This document shows positions 1-13,800 of a stretch of 64,000 nucleotides of DNA, in pieces. Position 1 is the first letter of the stretch. Each line of letters opens with the position of its first letter. The DNA lies in assembly GCA_018105865.1 (NCBI GenBank), contig CM030832.1, positions 10,442,156 through 10,506,155 of the forward strand. Direction: 5' to 3'. The notes beneath the pieces were generated by a model. The model was not told the DNA's origin. It was given only the letters and a program-made list of their open reading frames with translations, and ran no database searches. The position numbers were made by a program, and so were the translations under genes. The DNA comes from Metaphire vulgaris. Its lineage: Eukaryota; Annelida; Clitellata; Crassiclitellata; Megascolecidae.

Positions 1-110
1 TACTTGGAGGCCATGTACTTGTACTCATACTCGAAGCTTTTAGAATGCATGTACTGTACTTGGAGGCCAGGTACTTGTACAGTGTACTTGTACTTGATGT
101 ATTGTGTACT
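1..110. repeat. GTACTTGTACTT-type short repeats
   Basis: Repeated 'gtacttgtac' and 'tacttggaggcca' words fill the first 110 bases. They may be the subterminal array of an element cut by the window edge. Confidence 0.4.
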
Positions 111-230
111 TGCTATATCTCTGGGCATTTCTACACTTCAATACCAGTAAAAAAACCATCGTGTAGTAAATAGTCTTCTGACTCTTCTCCGTTAAAATTT
201 ATCCCACTCTAACCCCGGCCGTTAGCTGTG

Positions 231-520
231 TGCAGTGTTTATTCTAGCCACCTTGACTTTGGAGGGGATTTTGAAATGTTTGGGGGGAGAAGGTCTGAGT
301 CTCCAAAAACCGTGACATTGACAAGCAAAATCAAGGTTGTTCACCATCCTTGCTAATATTTGTATCTTTTGCACTGTAATTGTCTTCCTTACATTTTTCT
401 CCTCTCCACAAAATAAAAAACCCTGTCGTTTGGGGGGAAATTTCCATCCCCATGCAACATGTAAATTTTTTTGGGGGCGGGGGATTTTTAAGCAGAGAAC
501 AGAGGATTTAAAGCACACAG
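231..520. mobile_element. Partial CAGTGTTTATTCTAG-family MITE
   Basis: The left end, cagtgtttattctagccacc, matches the elements at 15203 and 23170. No matching right end was found, so the copy is truncated. Confidence 0.45.
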
Positions 521-963
521 TTCAATTGTAGCACCAAAGAGTGTCAGCCAGTGGTACATTGCCTGTAATTTTGTAAATAATAGTTTATTTGCAATTGCAA
601 TGTTTAAATATCAAGCTCTTTCTCTACACCATCGTTTTTGCAGTTGTTGTCTGTGAACTTTTCATTTGAAATAACAAGATTATTTATATCATGATATGCC
701 TATAATGGTGTTTATCTGTCAAGTAGTCATGTAGTTCATGTTACTGGCGGCTCTGAGGCAGTATCTGATTAATTTTCATCATTTTAAATTTTTGCATTGA
801 ACTGTGTCCTCTGAGCTAAAAAAATCATTCCCCTCTATCCAAGTCAACTCCCCCCAGACCTGAAGTCTGGATAAAGCACTGAAACAGAGAATCTCCAAAT
901 CAGTTTTCAGAGATCAGACCAATGGCAGTGAGGACCACAGCCTCTGCTCTAGCATCTAACAAT

Positions 964-1110
964 CTGGGGCATAGCCAGGATTAGGAATTTGATTGATTTG
1001 GGAGGTATAAATTGGGGTATACATTGTTATATATATTATAATATTTATTATATATTATTTTTATATATGTTATACTGCATACAGTATGTATATGCTGGCT
1101 GTAACCTATG

Positions 1111-1164
<54 letters not shown>

Positions 1165-1215
1165 TGATTTGTGTGTGGGGGGTATATATTATATACCCCC
1201 GTCGCTACGCCCCTG
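964..1215. mobile_element. hAT-like MITE with internal (TA)n
   Basis: The ends ctggggcatagcc and gctacgcccctg are inverted repeats. Flanks ctaacaat and ctaccaat (956-963, 1216-1223) match 7 of 8. A (TA)n tract of about 50 bp lies inside. Same family as 22225-22421. Confidence 0.7.
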
Positions 1216-1846
1216 CTACCAATGTTGGACACAGATGATCAATTAAGTGCTTCTCAGGAAGACCATGAATTAGTGACATATATAGGATTATATTAGGATA
1301 TCGCCATAGGTAACTAGCGAATGATTTCGCGCTATTGTATCCATCCAAATCATAGCACGATCGTCTGCGGAGGCCGGAGTGAATCAGCTGAAGACCGTCG
1401 TCTCCTGGCTTGGCTATTGGACATTTTACACATTTAGGACCAGTTTTCGGTGCATCCAGCCAAATCCTCTGCCATGTCATGTGATAATCTCCAAGCCTCG
1501 CCAATCGCCATTGGTGAGCACTGAGCACCTCTGGCGGAAAAGTTATGGAGACTCGAAGAGTTATGAACGTTTTTGTAAAGAGAAGAATTTGATCAATTAT
1601 TTCTCAACTACCTCAATTTCCAGACGCCACAGCGTACAGGTACTTCGGCATATGAGGGAGCAGAGATTGGCCAGTGTTTTATCCAGACTCCAGGCCTTTG
1701 GGGGGATGAGGCTTTCGGGGGGAAAATCGACTTTGTTGGAGGAGAAAAGACACAGTTCAATGCAAAATTTGTTTAAGTGCTGGGATTTGGGGGGATTTTG
1801 AGGGGTTTTGGGGGGGGATTTCCCCTCCTAACAGGCCTGTATAAAA
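1216..1846. other. Intergenic stretch without a recognised gene
   Basis: Overlapping open frames on both strands (1205-1528 minus, 1379-1801 plus) show no family resemblance I can name. G-rich runs near 1690-1820 resemble CAGTGTTTATTCTAG-type element interiors. Confidence 0.4.
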
Positions 1847-2034
1847 CAGAGATGGCCATGGGTCCACTTTTTAGAACCAAACCCAGCCCGTCAATTCTCC
1901 AACCAACCCATGCCGGCAATTGGGTTACTTGACCCAAACCAGAAAATGCGACTTCTTCAGCCACAACTTATTTCCTGACCCAACCAAATCCATTATAGAT
2001 ATGGTTTAACTCAAACCATGACCATCTCTATTGG
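1847..2034. mobile_element. CAGAGATGGACATGGG-family MITE, divergent copy
   Basis: Left end cagagatggccatgggtcc and right end accatgaccatctct pair with the intact copy at 12118-13146. No target duplication is left. Confidence 0.5.
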
Positions 2035-2953
2035 GGGAGAAAAGAGCGGCCGTAGATCCCATGAATTTTCTAGCCTAGAGCACCCAAAATGCCTTAATGC
2101 GGCATTGTCGACTAGGGTGTATCTTGCAACCCTTAGTCCCATAGTGTGTTACGGATGAAAAATTGTTTTCTTCTATTGAATTGTCGTTGATCTAATGTCA
2201 AAACGCCTGTATTATGCAACGTACGTCTCCGGCGTTGTATTATTCATGCGCATTTGGCCGCGGTCTAAACTCTAAAAGCAGCAAGATGAAGAAATCTAAC
2301 ACAAGCGCTTGTATGGACTTATGGACTAATTTGGGCTGAATACTTTGAGGCTTTTTCGAAACATATTTTTTAGCAGGAGAATGATTCATAATAGGTCGTC
2401 GTCGTCGTCGCCGCCGCCGTGAATAACACCGTGTTTACAGTAGGCTAGCACCATATGCATGCTTTGCATTTCATGACAATGAGTAGGCCTAAGTCTTCGT
2501 AATCGTTTACATATGCAACCAGAAAAATCTTCAGCATTTCATAGTCTAAGCTTGTTTTATCTGTATGCATCCTTTGGCCATTGTTAACGTTTTGGGATCA
2601 AAGAACAACATCCTGGTCACTGTTTACCCTATTTAATTAACTCTTTCAGCACTATGAAGCAATTAAACCGTCTCCCCCCCACTAGTTTAATTCTCAAATA
2701 CAATCCTGTGCAAGAAAGATCATTGTCTGTTCGTTCCAGTATCTGAGGAATGTAAGAAACTTGGACAGACTCGTGAGTAATCAAATGACATCGTCAGGGT
2801 GCGAGTAATTTTTGTTTTAGACCGGCTTCTGCCTTCTAATGTCACAGGAAACTTGCATGACAATATTATAAATCGTAAAACATGGGAGGTATGGAGAGCT
2901 CGAGTATTTCTATCATTAAGGACAGCAGGAGAGGTTTTATAAGCACGACCATG
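2035..2953. other. Intergenic, nothing recognised
   Basis: No coding signal or repeat family recognised, apart from a short (GTC)n run near 2396. Confidence 0.4.
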
Positions 2954-2961
2954 CACACAAA

Positions 2962-3206
2962 CAGGGCCATCTTTAGAATTTTCGGCGCCCTAGGCAGATT
3001 TTCATTTTCGGAAATTTTCGCCCATTCACATCACATACGGAAAAAGTCTGACGAGCAAAAAAAAGCTTCTCAGCTGCCGAAATAAACTGACGAGCAAAAA
3101 TACGTTATTCGCTTATAAAAAATTTTCATCCCCGTTTTATTTCGCCCCTACAAAATTTGTCGCCCCTAGGCAGTGCCTAAACTGCCTAATGGTTAAGGTG
3201 GCCCTG
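2962..3206. mobile_element. hAT-type MITE, 245 bp
   Basis: Inverted ends cagggccatctttag and ttaaggtggccctg, with a perfect 8-bp target duplication cacacaaa (2954-2961 and 3207-3214). Confidence 0.85.
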
Positions 3207-3775
3207 CACACAAATCATTAGCGTTTTGCTTGAAGAAACTGGTTTTATATCCCAAAGACGGTCACAAATCTTCACCATAGGCTTCCATTATGTCATCGTT
3301 GCGCTTCGTTTAATAGCTGAACGCAGAGACTAATGTTCCAGGCACGGTGTACACAGAAGTTTCCCACATACGGGCAAGCAAAAGGCCTACAGCAGAGGCC
3401 TTAAAATGAATTGCAGTTCTAGTGCGGAACGTGCATTCAAGTGCCTTTGAGAGAGAGTTCTCATTCCGGTGGTTCAACCCTTAATTTAAGCAGCTAATGC
3501 AAATGGGTTTGTTGCCAACGGAGAGGCATCAAAGGCGTCGAGAGCAGCTTCTGTCGGTCGACATTGATAGGGTAAACGTCCAAACCATACTTTTTAACTA
3601 TTAAGCTATATCATCATTTGGATTCGGTACGGCAGACCGAATGAAAGCGCAAAATGCCCTAATCCTGAATTCGTCAAGCGGATAAATTTCCGTCTTTATC
3701 CCATCGAAGGACCGTCGCTTCAGCTCGTGAAGAGATCAAATCAATTCGAACAGTCGTTAATTCCAACCGAGTCAA

Positions 3776-3833
3776 ATGCAGCTGTCCATCTATTTGCTAC
3801 TCATCGCAGAAGCACTACGAGGCGCCAGTTGCC
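3776..3833 (+). CDS. LRP-like exon 1: start codon and signal peptide
   Basis: ATG opens a 19-codon stretch, [19 protein letters not shown], that reads as a signal peptide. It ends in a GTAAGTA donor, phase 1. Phase 1 is what exon 2 needs. The start is chosen because exon 2 has no upstream ATG in frame after its acceptor. The link across a 4.9 kb intron is inferred from phase and protein logic only. Confidence 0.62.
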
Positions 3834-5039
3834 GTAAGTATTGGCTTTACCTATGGATTGCAATTAGATTTAGAAACAAGAACACGACAGAAGAAGAAGA
3901 AGATGGAAAGGCACACGATCGTTCGTTGTTATAGGTTAGACTGGATTGCAAACAGTTCTGGTTTTGTCTTCAAGCGTTCTACGTATCAGAGTATTCTATT
4001 TTGAAGTCTCGTGTACCAGGACCGATTAGATTCATTGAACTATATAGCTGTTCCTGGAAAAATAGTTTGATGTATAGAATCTCCAGTTGTTAAAACGCTT
4101 CTTCGTAGGCTTAGGCTTAATAATAGTCTTAAAAGTTTCTGGCCACTGTTGTTGCTGCTATACTGTTACATACAGTCTCATCGGATGGACGAAGAAAGTT
4201 CCTGCATGACGGAGGGGTGTTGTTCATTGGTTATCCAAAAGAAAAATAACTCAAAATTATGTCGGACGCTTAATTATAGCGCATTTTGTCCTATTTCGAA
4301 GAACGTTGTCCGATCAAAAAACAATAAAAAAATTCGCACTTGATTACATTTGACCAGGACAGAATGCACGGGTTCGACCCATAGCATAAATGCGTCATTT
4401 GTTAGTATTCGTCCAATGCAGTGGCGGCTCCAGGATTTGGCAAGTGGGGGCCGTTGGGGTGGCAACTTCTAATCATGGGGCCAACCATTTGTTGTTTAAT
4501 GTATGTAACATTAAGTATAGGGTCCCAACAGGGGGCCAGGCACTCAATAGGGGGGCACGGGCTCCTCTGCCCCCCGGTGGAGCCGCCATTGTCGTCCATG
4601 TTTCGACTGTGTGCTACTATGGAAACAATTTGTATAAGTTCTATCCGTCTCTCATACTCGGACAGTAACTGTTCTTGGTACTTCGTGCTTTCTCAGTGCC
4701 CGCCCCGAACTCTGGAACTCATTGCCTCAGTCTCATGTGATGTGCGCATTGCAAATTCATTACATAACAGATTTTTAAAACAAGATTAAAACTCCATCTT
4801 TCTGACTTGGCTTATCCACCATAGACTGTCACCCGTTTGTCCGGCCAGACACCCTGGATTTGCATTGCAAATTCATTACATAACAGATTTGTAAAACAAG
4901 ATTAAAACTTCATCTTTCTGACTTGGCTTATCCACCATAGACTGTCACCCGTTTGTCCGGCCAGACCAGGGGCGCCCATCCCCTGACTGCTGGAAGCAAT
5001 TGCCCTTAAACGGGGTCCGGCAGGGATTTATTTACACCA

Positions 5040-5097
<58 letters not shown>

Positions 5098-7780
5098 CGA
5101 AAAAGTAGCCGTATAAGACGACACTGAACATTGACAATCCCCATCCACGCAAATTCGTGAAAAAAAAGCCTGGGGTCGGGGTAAAACCCCGGAAAAATTT
5201 TTGAAATCAATAGGTGCTCGTAGGTGAGTTTCAGTGCATTTTGGACATTAAATCGCATACTTTGGTGCACCAGGATAGGTCTCATACCAGTAACTTCTAA
5301 TTCTTAATTTCTGAAAAATTCCAACAGCCACAAAGCACTATTAAATGTAAGTTGAAACTATGGAGAGATATCGCAGTAATTGCGCTGGAAAACTATTTAA
5401 AATTACCTGCAAATTATCCATTGGCAATATGACCACATCCAAATGCAAATAAAATAAATGTTACTTTTAGTATTTATTTTAAAATTAGATTTCTCCAACA
5501 GCCACACCTACATTATTTTTAGATGTTAGAGGCATTAAAGCTGCAACAACTGCAAATTGGGTAACTAGACTTAAGGCAACTGACTGAAACAAGCAAATTA
5601 TAATTATTAATTTATTATTAACAGTATCTAATTGCACCGTTTCACAGTTTTGAATGGATTGTAATTTGTTGATGGAGGTCTTTGGAAGGCTGCAGTAGTG
5701 GAGGGAGTTGCAGGGAGTTGCAGTAGTCTAATTTGGAATGTAAACTTCATGTGAGTCTATTAGTTTGTTATAAACGATTTATATTTCATAGGAAGTTTGC
5801 ACTCTTCATCATTAGAATGACTATGTAAAAGTTACAATAATAATAACATTTTATGAATGCCTGATAATAATGAACTTGAGCTTGAATTGAGTACCGGTAA
5901 TCTTATATGAAGTTACAAAATTGCACTGCAATTAAGCCAGTAATTGCGCAGTCATTGAGGGCTTATCGAATAAATATACTACTCTAACGTGATACCAAAA
6001 CTCAGGGGGGGAATTTCTTCCCCCCCTAGGTTTTTCAGGAAGCATTTGCTTCCTTTCCCCCCTTGTGTGGGCGCCCCTGGGCCAGACACCCTGGATTTGA
6101 CCTGGATCTTCAATGATTTTGATTTGGTATGGCACGATGGCATCGGCTGATGCTCCTCTATATTATGAAGTGGCGCTATAGAAGTTTAAGAGTAGATTAG
6201 ATAGCTTAGGCCTATAAAGTGGGGCACGCTATTTTTGAGTTTTTACCCCTCACTTGTCCCTCCACCGAACTTCCAGACTGTTTTCGCTTGTGAAACCTAT
6301 TTTTGGGTAAAAGTCTAGTAAAACTACGGGTAAAACAGAAAAAGTGCGACGACCTTTCTTTGCTTGTCAGCCTATTTTTTGGTAAAAGTGTACTAAAATC
6401 AGGGAAAAAATTCCTCTTGTCAGCCATTTTTGGCAAAGTTGATTGATTTTTCCTTCTCTTTTCATCCCCGACCAACTTCTTATGAATTCATTTCATCCCC
6501 GCCCACCAAGAAATCCTGAAACTGCCACTGGGCGTCGTCCATAAATTACGTCAAGCAGGTTTTTTATTTGATAAATGTGAGTTTCTCGCTCAATTTTCAG
6601 CAGAGAAACATAGAGATATTTTTAACATTCGGCAATGATGTCGAATGCAAATGAGATTTAAAAATCCAAGTACCTATCATAATATAATTACTAGCCACTA
6701 TAGTGACATCTTCTGTTAGAATACACCCATCAGAAGAGAATGCAAAATATAATCGTATATATTTAAAGTTTCATATGTGTAAAAGTGTGACGTAACGTGA
6801 TCTTCCCCTTTCACAAACTGTCACACTTTCTTAGACCCTCCCCAAGGAGCGTGACGTACTTTATGGACGGCCCCTTGACAGTTTGTGCTGAACATATAAT
6901 ATTATGCTTTTTTATCCGTTCCGATTTCATAAGTTGACAATAAAACTTCGTCGGATCAGTTTGAATGCTGCACTGATGTTGGTTTTACCTGACGGTCTTA
7001 AAATGTAACCTTAGAGTTGCAATGTTAGGCCTATAGCCAATAGGTAGGCTATAGGCTGCTATTGTTGTCTAGTCTGCGTTGCAATCTCGACGTCCATGGG
7101 CTAACTGTGTTTGGTTATCACTGGCGTATAGCGAGTGATCTGAGACGAGGCCCAGGAAAAAAACATTTGAGCAACACAGTTCACTAGAGTTAAAACACGC
7201 GCTATACGGCGCATACTTGAAAGCCTATACGCGTCGCTGGATAAACTTAAAGACATTTCAGAGATAAGTTCAGATAACCAAGCGAATTAAAGAACTGGCA
7301 AATACTGAAACTTATAGGGCCTACGTCAAAAGCAAAATGTGCACTAATCATCAATTGATGACTGAGACATGGACATGGGTCCATATTTTGCAAACCAACC
7401 CAACATTCAGACCCAACCCACGAAAGCAAGTAGGTAGGGCTTTGACCCAAACCAACCCATCGTGATACGTTACAATTACTGAAACCAGGTATTGACCGTC
7501 GAAAAGTAATAAATAAAATAAGTCCTGTGACACAGTGTCAAAGTTAATGTCCTCTGTGTAGTTGGTATAGGCAAATAGGCTACATGTAGTCAGTAGTTAG
7601 TTTGAGCAGTGAGGCACGACTTCCCCAACAAAAATATTGCATTAAACGATCGACGATAAAAACATGACTCATTTTCTTAGTCAACCCAACCCACCACAAT
7701 CGTGAAAATTTCTGACCCAACCCAACCTAACCCAACCCATTGGTGGACCCAAATCATGTCCTTGTCTGAGATGACTTCAA

Positions 7781-7832
<52 letters not shown>

Positions 7833-10800
7833 TGTAATATTGTCATGAGGTTGATCGGATTCATGGTTTCAGATGACGACGGAAGAATTTATATGGAATG
7901 CTAATCTCTAGGAAATAGACATTCATGCAAATTCAACTAATTATAGGAATTAGAACTGAAACGGTGAATTTGGGGATTAATTGTATATATGGTCATTTGG
8001 GTGTACTACTATGTTTAGCGTTGTTGAATTTTTGGAGGCGATATGGGATTCATATTGATGAGTGAGAGGGAGATAGAATAAGAGAGTTGACAGTAGCGTA
8101 TACCTAGATAATGGTAGGTAGAACAGATGCCCGTGCGCCACTTGAAGGAGGGGGGCAAAAACTCTGCGATCTTGCTTAATCAGTGTAGAAAAAGAAGAAA
8201 CTGAGAAAACTGACTTTAAGCGCATCATAGACCCAGTGTTTAATCTAGGTCGTTTCCGGGGGGAAATAGCCCTTTTCCCTCGGAAATTTCAAATTCTCCC
8301 CCGGAAATTTTGGAATACTACATGGACTAACAGCGGCCCCTAGCAAAATTCCCCCCGGCTCTGTCAGTTTCCCCCCGGCTTTTTCAGTTCCCCCGGAGTC
8401 CAGGAGTCTAGATTAAACACTGCATAGACCAGTTCGCTTCAGCAAAATCAAGAAAAGTACATTTATAGTTTTAATCTTGACTTAAGATCGTGAGCCAATA
8501 AAATGTCAGTATTTGCTAATTAAAGATTTGTTTGCCTGCTAAGTTAGCCTAATTTTCTTCATGGGTGCCAAAAAACCTAGGTACGCCCCCGAAGTTTGAC
8601 GCGAAAATATTGTTTTAAAAAATAGAAAAAATACGCCAATTCCTAATATATAAGTGCAGAGATTGTGTGCGGTGACTGTCGGTTGATTGTGTGTCTCGAT
8701 CAGTGACTCACGAGAGAACGTTGATGTGGACCCTTAAGTCAATCGATGACGGCAGCGTCGACGTCCGCGGTGTACCCGGGGATCCAGCGGACTGGGTCTT
8801 CAACGGAATCAAGCGAGTTTCGAACTCCTTCTTCACCAATCCAGCAACGAAACAGATATCTCGTCGTCTGGCCCTCGCATTCCAGTACTCGACCGCAAGA
8901 GTTTTCTTCAGCGACCAGGGCTACAAGGAGATCTTCAGAATAGTCCTGGAGCCCGTCCCGAGCGTCAACGTTACCGTGTACTACAGCGTGCCGATCGAAG
9001 TGGTCTACGGCGGCATTTCGACGCAGGTCAACGGCATGGCAATGGACTGGGCCTCCGGGAGTCTGTACTGGACAGACGCCCTCTACAATTGGATCACCGT
9101 CGCCAACGCCAGCGATTACAACATGGCCAAACATATCGTTTTCACCGGCTTCAGTCGACCAATGGGACTGGCTGTCTATCCCCAGAAAGGGTAAGCAGTA
9201 GGCCTACTACCAATCGGAGGTGAGGGTGGGGTGGGCGAGTGGGGGTGGGTGGGTGACCCAGTGCATTTTAGTCGAGGCGTCTTGTTTTTGGACTTCTCCA
9301 TCTCGTTTGGGCTGTGCGTCTAATGAAACTGGGCTCATTGGGCGGTTCATTAGTATTAGGCTACCTCTATTATTGATTCATTCCAGGGTTATTTATAAGA
9401 TTATTAAGTTGAAAAATGTCATCATACTCTCAGATTGGAGGGGTATGGGGGTTGTCGGTCTCAGATTGGGGGTTAGGGGTGTAGAAATATCTCTGGTTCA
9501 CTCGTTCTGTACTCCCTATGCATAAGTGGCAGAGAACGGAGTGGTAGGGTGGTAGAGGACCATATACTGTATAGTGTAGGGCCTATATCGAGAGATACCT
9601 CTAACACTTCGAGGTGAAAGCAAAGGTCGGCCACAGATCTATGAAGAACGTCGATTAAAATCCTTCTTCTTTGGCTCCATGGTAATTACACTGTAGGTGT
9701 TGATTACATGCTTCACCATATGTTGCCATTCGGCCATTGGTATCCGTTCTTGGCCAGCTCGGTTAATTATAATAATTAATTATTCTAGGAAGTCTTAATA
9801 ATTAGATTTGTATAGGAGTATCCATCTTAATTTCTGTGACAAAAGAATACATATGCGATGTACGCAATGATCTTTTAGGTTACTGTTCTGGAGCTCTATC
9901 GGCGCTGTACCGAAAATCGAACGGTCGACGTTGGTCGGTGAGTCGCGCGTTAATTTCGTCGATTCTGACGTCGACCGTCCTCTTGGACTGTCGGTCGACT
10001 ACAAGGCCGGTCACCTGTACTGGATCGACGACCTCAGGGACACCGTCGAACGCGTCCTGCTGGACGATCCGACCAGTCGATGGACGATGCACATTGGCTA
10101 TCGACACAGTCTCACGGGAAAACTCTTCGGACTGGCCGTTTTTGAAGTAAGCAGACTTCATTCTGCAGCTGAACGGTGAATAGTTACATTAGACTAAATG
10201 GCCGCGTTCATTTCTAGCATAGGCCCCTATGCAGCATATGGCGATTTTTAAAAACAACAATCGCATTTATTCTGCCACACTAAAAGCCTTTCCAGTGTTA
10301 ACTGTAGGTCCATGTGGTTGAGACTTTTTTAAAAATGCTAGGATCGTTACTTTTTAACAACGTTTTCAAAATCTTGCTTTGAAATTGACATTATTTCTGA
10401 TTCTGGAACGCTAGCTGACGCCATTTTCTCTCTACGCTGAGCACAAGAAAGACCAATAAGGCGGAAACCGTTATCGTAAACATAGATAAACTATGTATTT
10501 TATATTGCGAGACCAAAAAGTACGTATTATTTATCTTTGAAAAATCTACACTGTAAAACACGACGGTCAACATCATGTTATTGCAAAAATAAATTTTAAG
10601 TTGAAAATTAAATTCAAAGACTAATAGAATTCAAGTTCTGGTTCGATTCAGTTTTAGTAAAGTGTAAGTTTGGGTTCGGTTCTTAGCAAAATCAGGGTTC
10701 TGGTTAGGTTCGTTATAGAATTGTTCGGTTTGTTCCCATCTCTACTGAAAAGCACTGAATTAGTGCAGTTAAATTTGATTTCAATCCCAAATAAGCCAAT

Positions 10801-13800
10801 AATATGAGCATACATAGGGGTCAACTTCTATTAGGCCTCTAGGCTCGAGCCTCTCCCCACTGCATGTTTGAGAAACTGTTAGGCCCTATAGGGAAGGGGT
10901 AGGCGTAGGGTTGGGCTCCCCACTTCTTCGTTCAAGTTTACGCCAATGCATATAATTATAGGTCTTTGATATTAAATCCACTATTATTTTATCAGCCTTG
11001 GCGCAACTCAGATCAAAATTAACATCCTCTCCACACCGGTCTCCAGATAAACGCTCCAGGTTCACAACTGCTGTTTTTTCTTAAATTTCTTAGCAACGGA
11101 CGTTTTGCCTCGTTGCCTCTTATGTAGATATTTTTAATATAGGATTTCATTTTCGCAACCGATCAGCTGAACATGACGATTGACGTATTTAACAAATCTT
11201 CCGGAGTGGCCATCATGAAATTCACTGCCGCCGTATCCACAAGCTTACCGAATGGGATTCCGTACGACATCCTCATGTACGACTCCTCTCTTCAAGAAGA
11301 AATCGACTGTAAGGGATCTAGATTGGGATTCAACCCAGCTTTAATTGCACGATTTTTTTAAAAGATATTCTTAGCTGAATATTCTTCGCAGATGTATTTT
11401 CACTATTCTGTTGAGTTCCCTATTGTTGAAGGTCCTATAGACCTATACCTATGTGCGTAGGGCCTACATGAACGTGCCTTTGTATTTGTAGGCCTATAAG
11501 CTTTTTAGAGACTACTGTGCGCAGTGACACCGTCACATACTGCCTTAAACCGTAGAGGTTAAGCTGCAATCGTGGGCGGAGACTCTGAGGAAACGCAGGG
11601 TGGCGTAATTTGCGGTGCGGACAGAGTTGTCTATATCTCCCAATCTTTATTTCCACGCATCTTTAGAATTGCCTGAGACCCAACGATCGGTCCCACTCTC
11701 CGTCACCCAAACTTCTGTAGGGCCTACGGACACCTTGTGTCATGCATTACGTCTTGAAAATTATTTTACATGTTAGGCCTGCTCTAGAAAGCAAACTCCG
11801 TCTTTCTCTACGGTGTAGAATTTCGTGCCCAAACATTTCTACTGTATCTTGTGTTCGTTATTATGTCGATTGCGTTCGACTAGCCTTCGGCGCAGCAGAA
11901 GCAGTATATACACTGTAGTTTCAGATTGTTAAACTCTGTATGGTGTGCTTGTGCATTGTCATCTGGAAGCCGACTGCAAGCGACTACGATGTTCCGACAT
12001 ATGCATAAGCGACGGTGGTCAGAAGGCTCATTGCATCTGCCAGGAGGGCTCCAGTCTTTCCTTGGTAGACATGCGTTCTTGCGTCGGTAAGACTAAGAAC
12101 ACTATACGATATAGGCCCAGAGATGGACATGGGTTGGGTTAACCCATGGGTTGGGTTGGGTTGGGTTGGTTGGATTGGGTTGGGTCATAAATTTAGGCAG
12201 TTGTGGTGGGTTGGGTTGGGTTGGGTTGCAAAACGCTGATTTGCACGTGGCACAGTGCACACACCATACATTGGTTATTATAAAAAATGGTTATCGTTTT
12301 TCGCATTTTCATGTAACAAATTGCCGCCGAACTGTCGCTGGCAATTCTGGCTTATGACGGCTATTAGTTGCGATTGGCGGGTGGGGGTTATATTCAGGAC
12401 TGTCTTGAGCCCTGGTTCTATTGATCCAAACACAGTTGTTCCTATATAATAAAGCATTAAAGGCATAAGTCTATCTCCTTTGATACATAAAACCCCTCGC
12501 CGTTGTGGCCGTTGCTTTCTCGATATTGTGCAGCGTCATATGCCTATAGGTAAATGTTGATCCGCAGCCACGAGATATTTGCATAAGACCGGTGGAAGTA
12601 AATAATTCAAGGCATTGGAATCGAGAGTTGAAATTGATGAAAGAAGGAAGTAACTTTCTTTGAACGAAGTAACTTTCTTTGAACCATCCACTGTAAATCC
12701 ATCTTAATCCCCTTATTGACTCCAATAACATTTATGAGCTACTGCGTTTGAGTGCGTGCGAGCTTGCTAAGCAAATGCTATAATGGCTCTATGGCTCCTT
12801 ATTCGTTAGTCTTTCAACATTTGAAGCTGAATTTTAGATAGTATAAGTACAAATTATAACTTTGACGTCTACCTTCCTTTGCACGCCAATGATAATTATA
12901 ATGGCGGAAAACATAGGCCCTACAGCGACATGTGAGAGGTAATTTTTTAAAATGCTTTGTATGCAGTATTTGACAAATTGTTGCTTAGCAATAAATTTGC
13001 TGAATATGTTTACTTGAAGCTTGGGTGGGTTGGATTGGGTTGGGTGAATACTTGCAATTGCCGGCATGGGTTGGGTTGGGTTGGGTTGGAGATTTGATGG
13101 GTCGGGTTGGGTTGGGTTCTAAAAAATGGACCCATGTCCATCTCTGTATAGGCCTACCCGTCCAATAATCCAATTGCGTGTAGCCTTCCCAGTACCTATA
13201 CCAGAGTAAGACCAGTGTGAAGTATTTTTCAGAGAAACACTTAATTTTTAAGTTTAAGTTTTTTCTACTGGGATTTTGTTTAGAATTAGACCTTAATCGG
13301 TTGGGGGTGCTTGCAGGATCTATTGCGAGCCAATTGCGAAATTAAATTAGATGGTATGGTGCATAAGGTTACAGTAAATAGAGGAGACTTTTCACTCGTG
13401 TCGTGTCTCAGAGGGCGTTATTGACAAAGTTAAACAGGTTTAAACAATCTGCCATCCTGCCTCTCTCCGACACCAAGATGATTTATCGCTTACACAGTTG
13501 ACACATGAGAGACATTTCTTTTACTTCGGTGACATTAAATACGAAGGCGAAACTTAAAGAAAGTATGGTAGCAGTGTTCCGAATCGTTTCTCTTCTATAG
13601 GCCTGCAGAAAAGCTTCTGGTCTTAGTCATCATCGTCGTACACAGAGAAAAATTTGTGTAACGTTACGATGAATCTAAGTGTAAATGTTACCTTAGTCGA
13701 GTAATCTACGTGTAACGTTACACCAGGTTACACTGAAGTGTATACCGAGAAAATGTTGTGTAACGTTACGATGAATTTAAGTGTAAATGTTACCCTAGTC

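Larger units (their letters stand above)
4675..6205 (+). mobile_element. LINE 3' fragment, split by a hAT element
   Basis: Decayed frames recall the C-terminus of CR1/L2-type reverse transcriptases ([11 protein letters not shown], then [17 protein letters not shown]) followed by a 3' tail. A unit of about 117 bp (from 4747) is tandemly duplicated, and the second copy is interrupted at 4967 by the element ending at 6079. The tail resumes at 6080 and reaches 'gcgctatagaagttt'. Confidence 0.6.
3834..8703 (+). other. Intron 1 of the LRP-like gene (4.9 kb)
   Basis: Bounded by CC|GTAAGTA and tcgatcag. It holds a LINE fragment, at least five MITEs and microsatellites, listed separately. Between them no exon encoding LDLa or EGF modules was seen. 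Confidence 0.6.

Noticed and set aside
1205..1801. Genes from the overlapping 107- and 140-codon frames
   Set aside because: No family resemblance, no splice context, and they overlap repeat sequence on both strands.
12140..13110. Interstitial telomere from (GGGTT)n runs
   Set aside because: The unit is TTGGG, not TTAGGG, and lies inside a transposable element with an exact 8-bp duplication.
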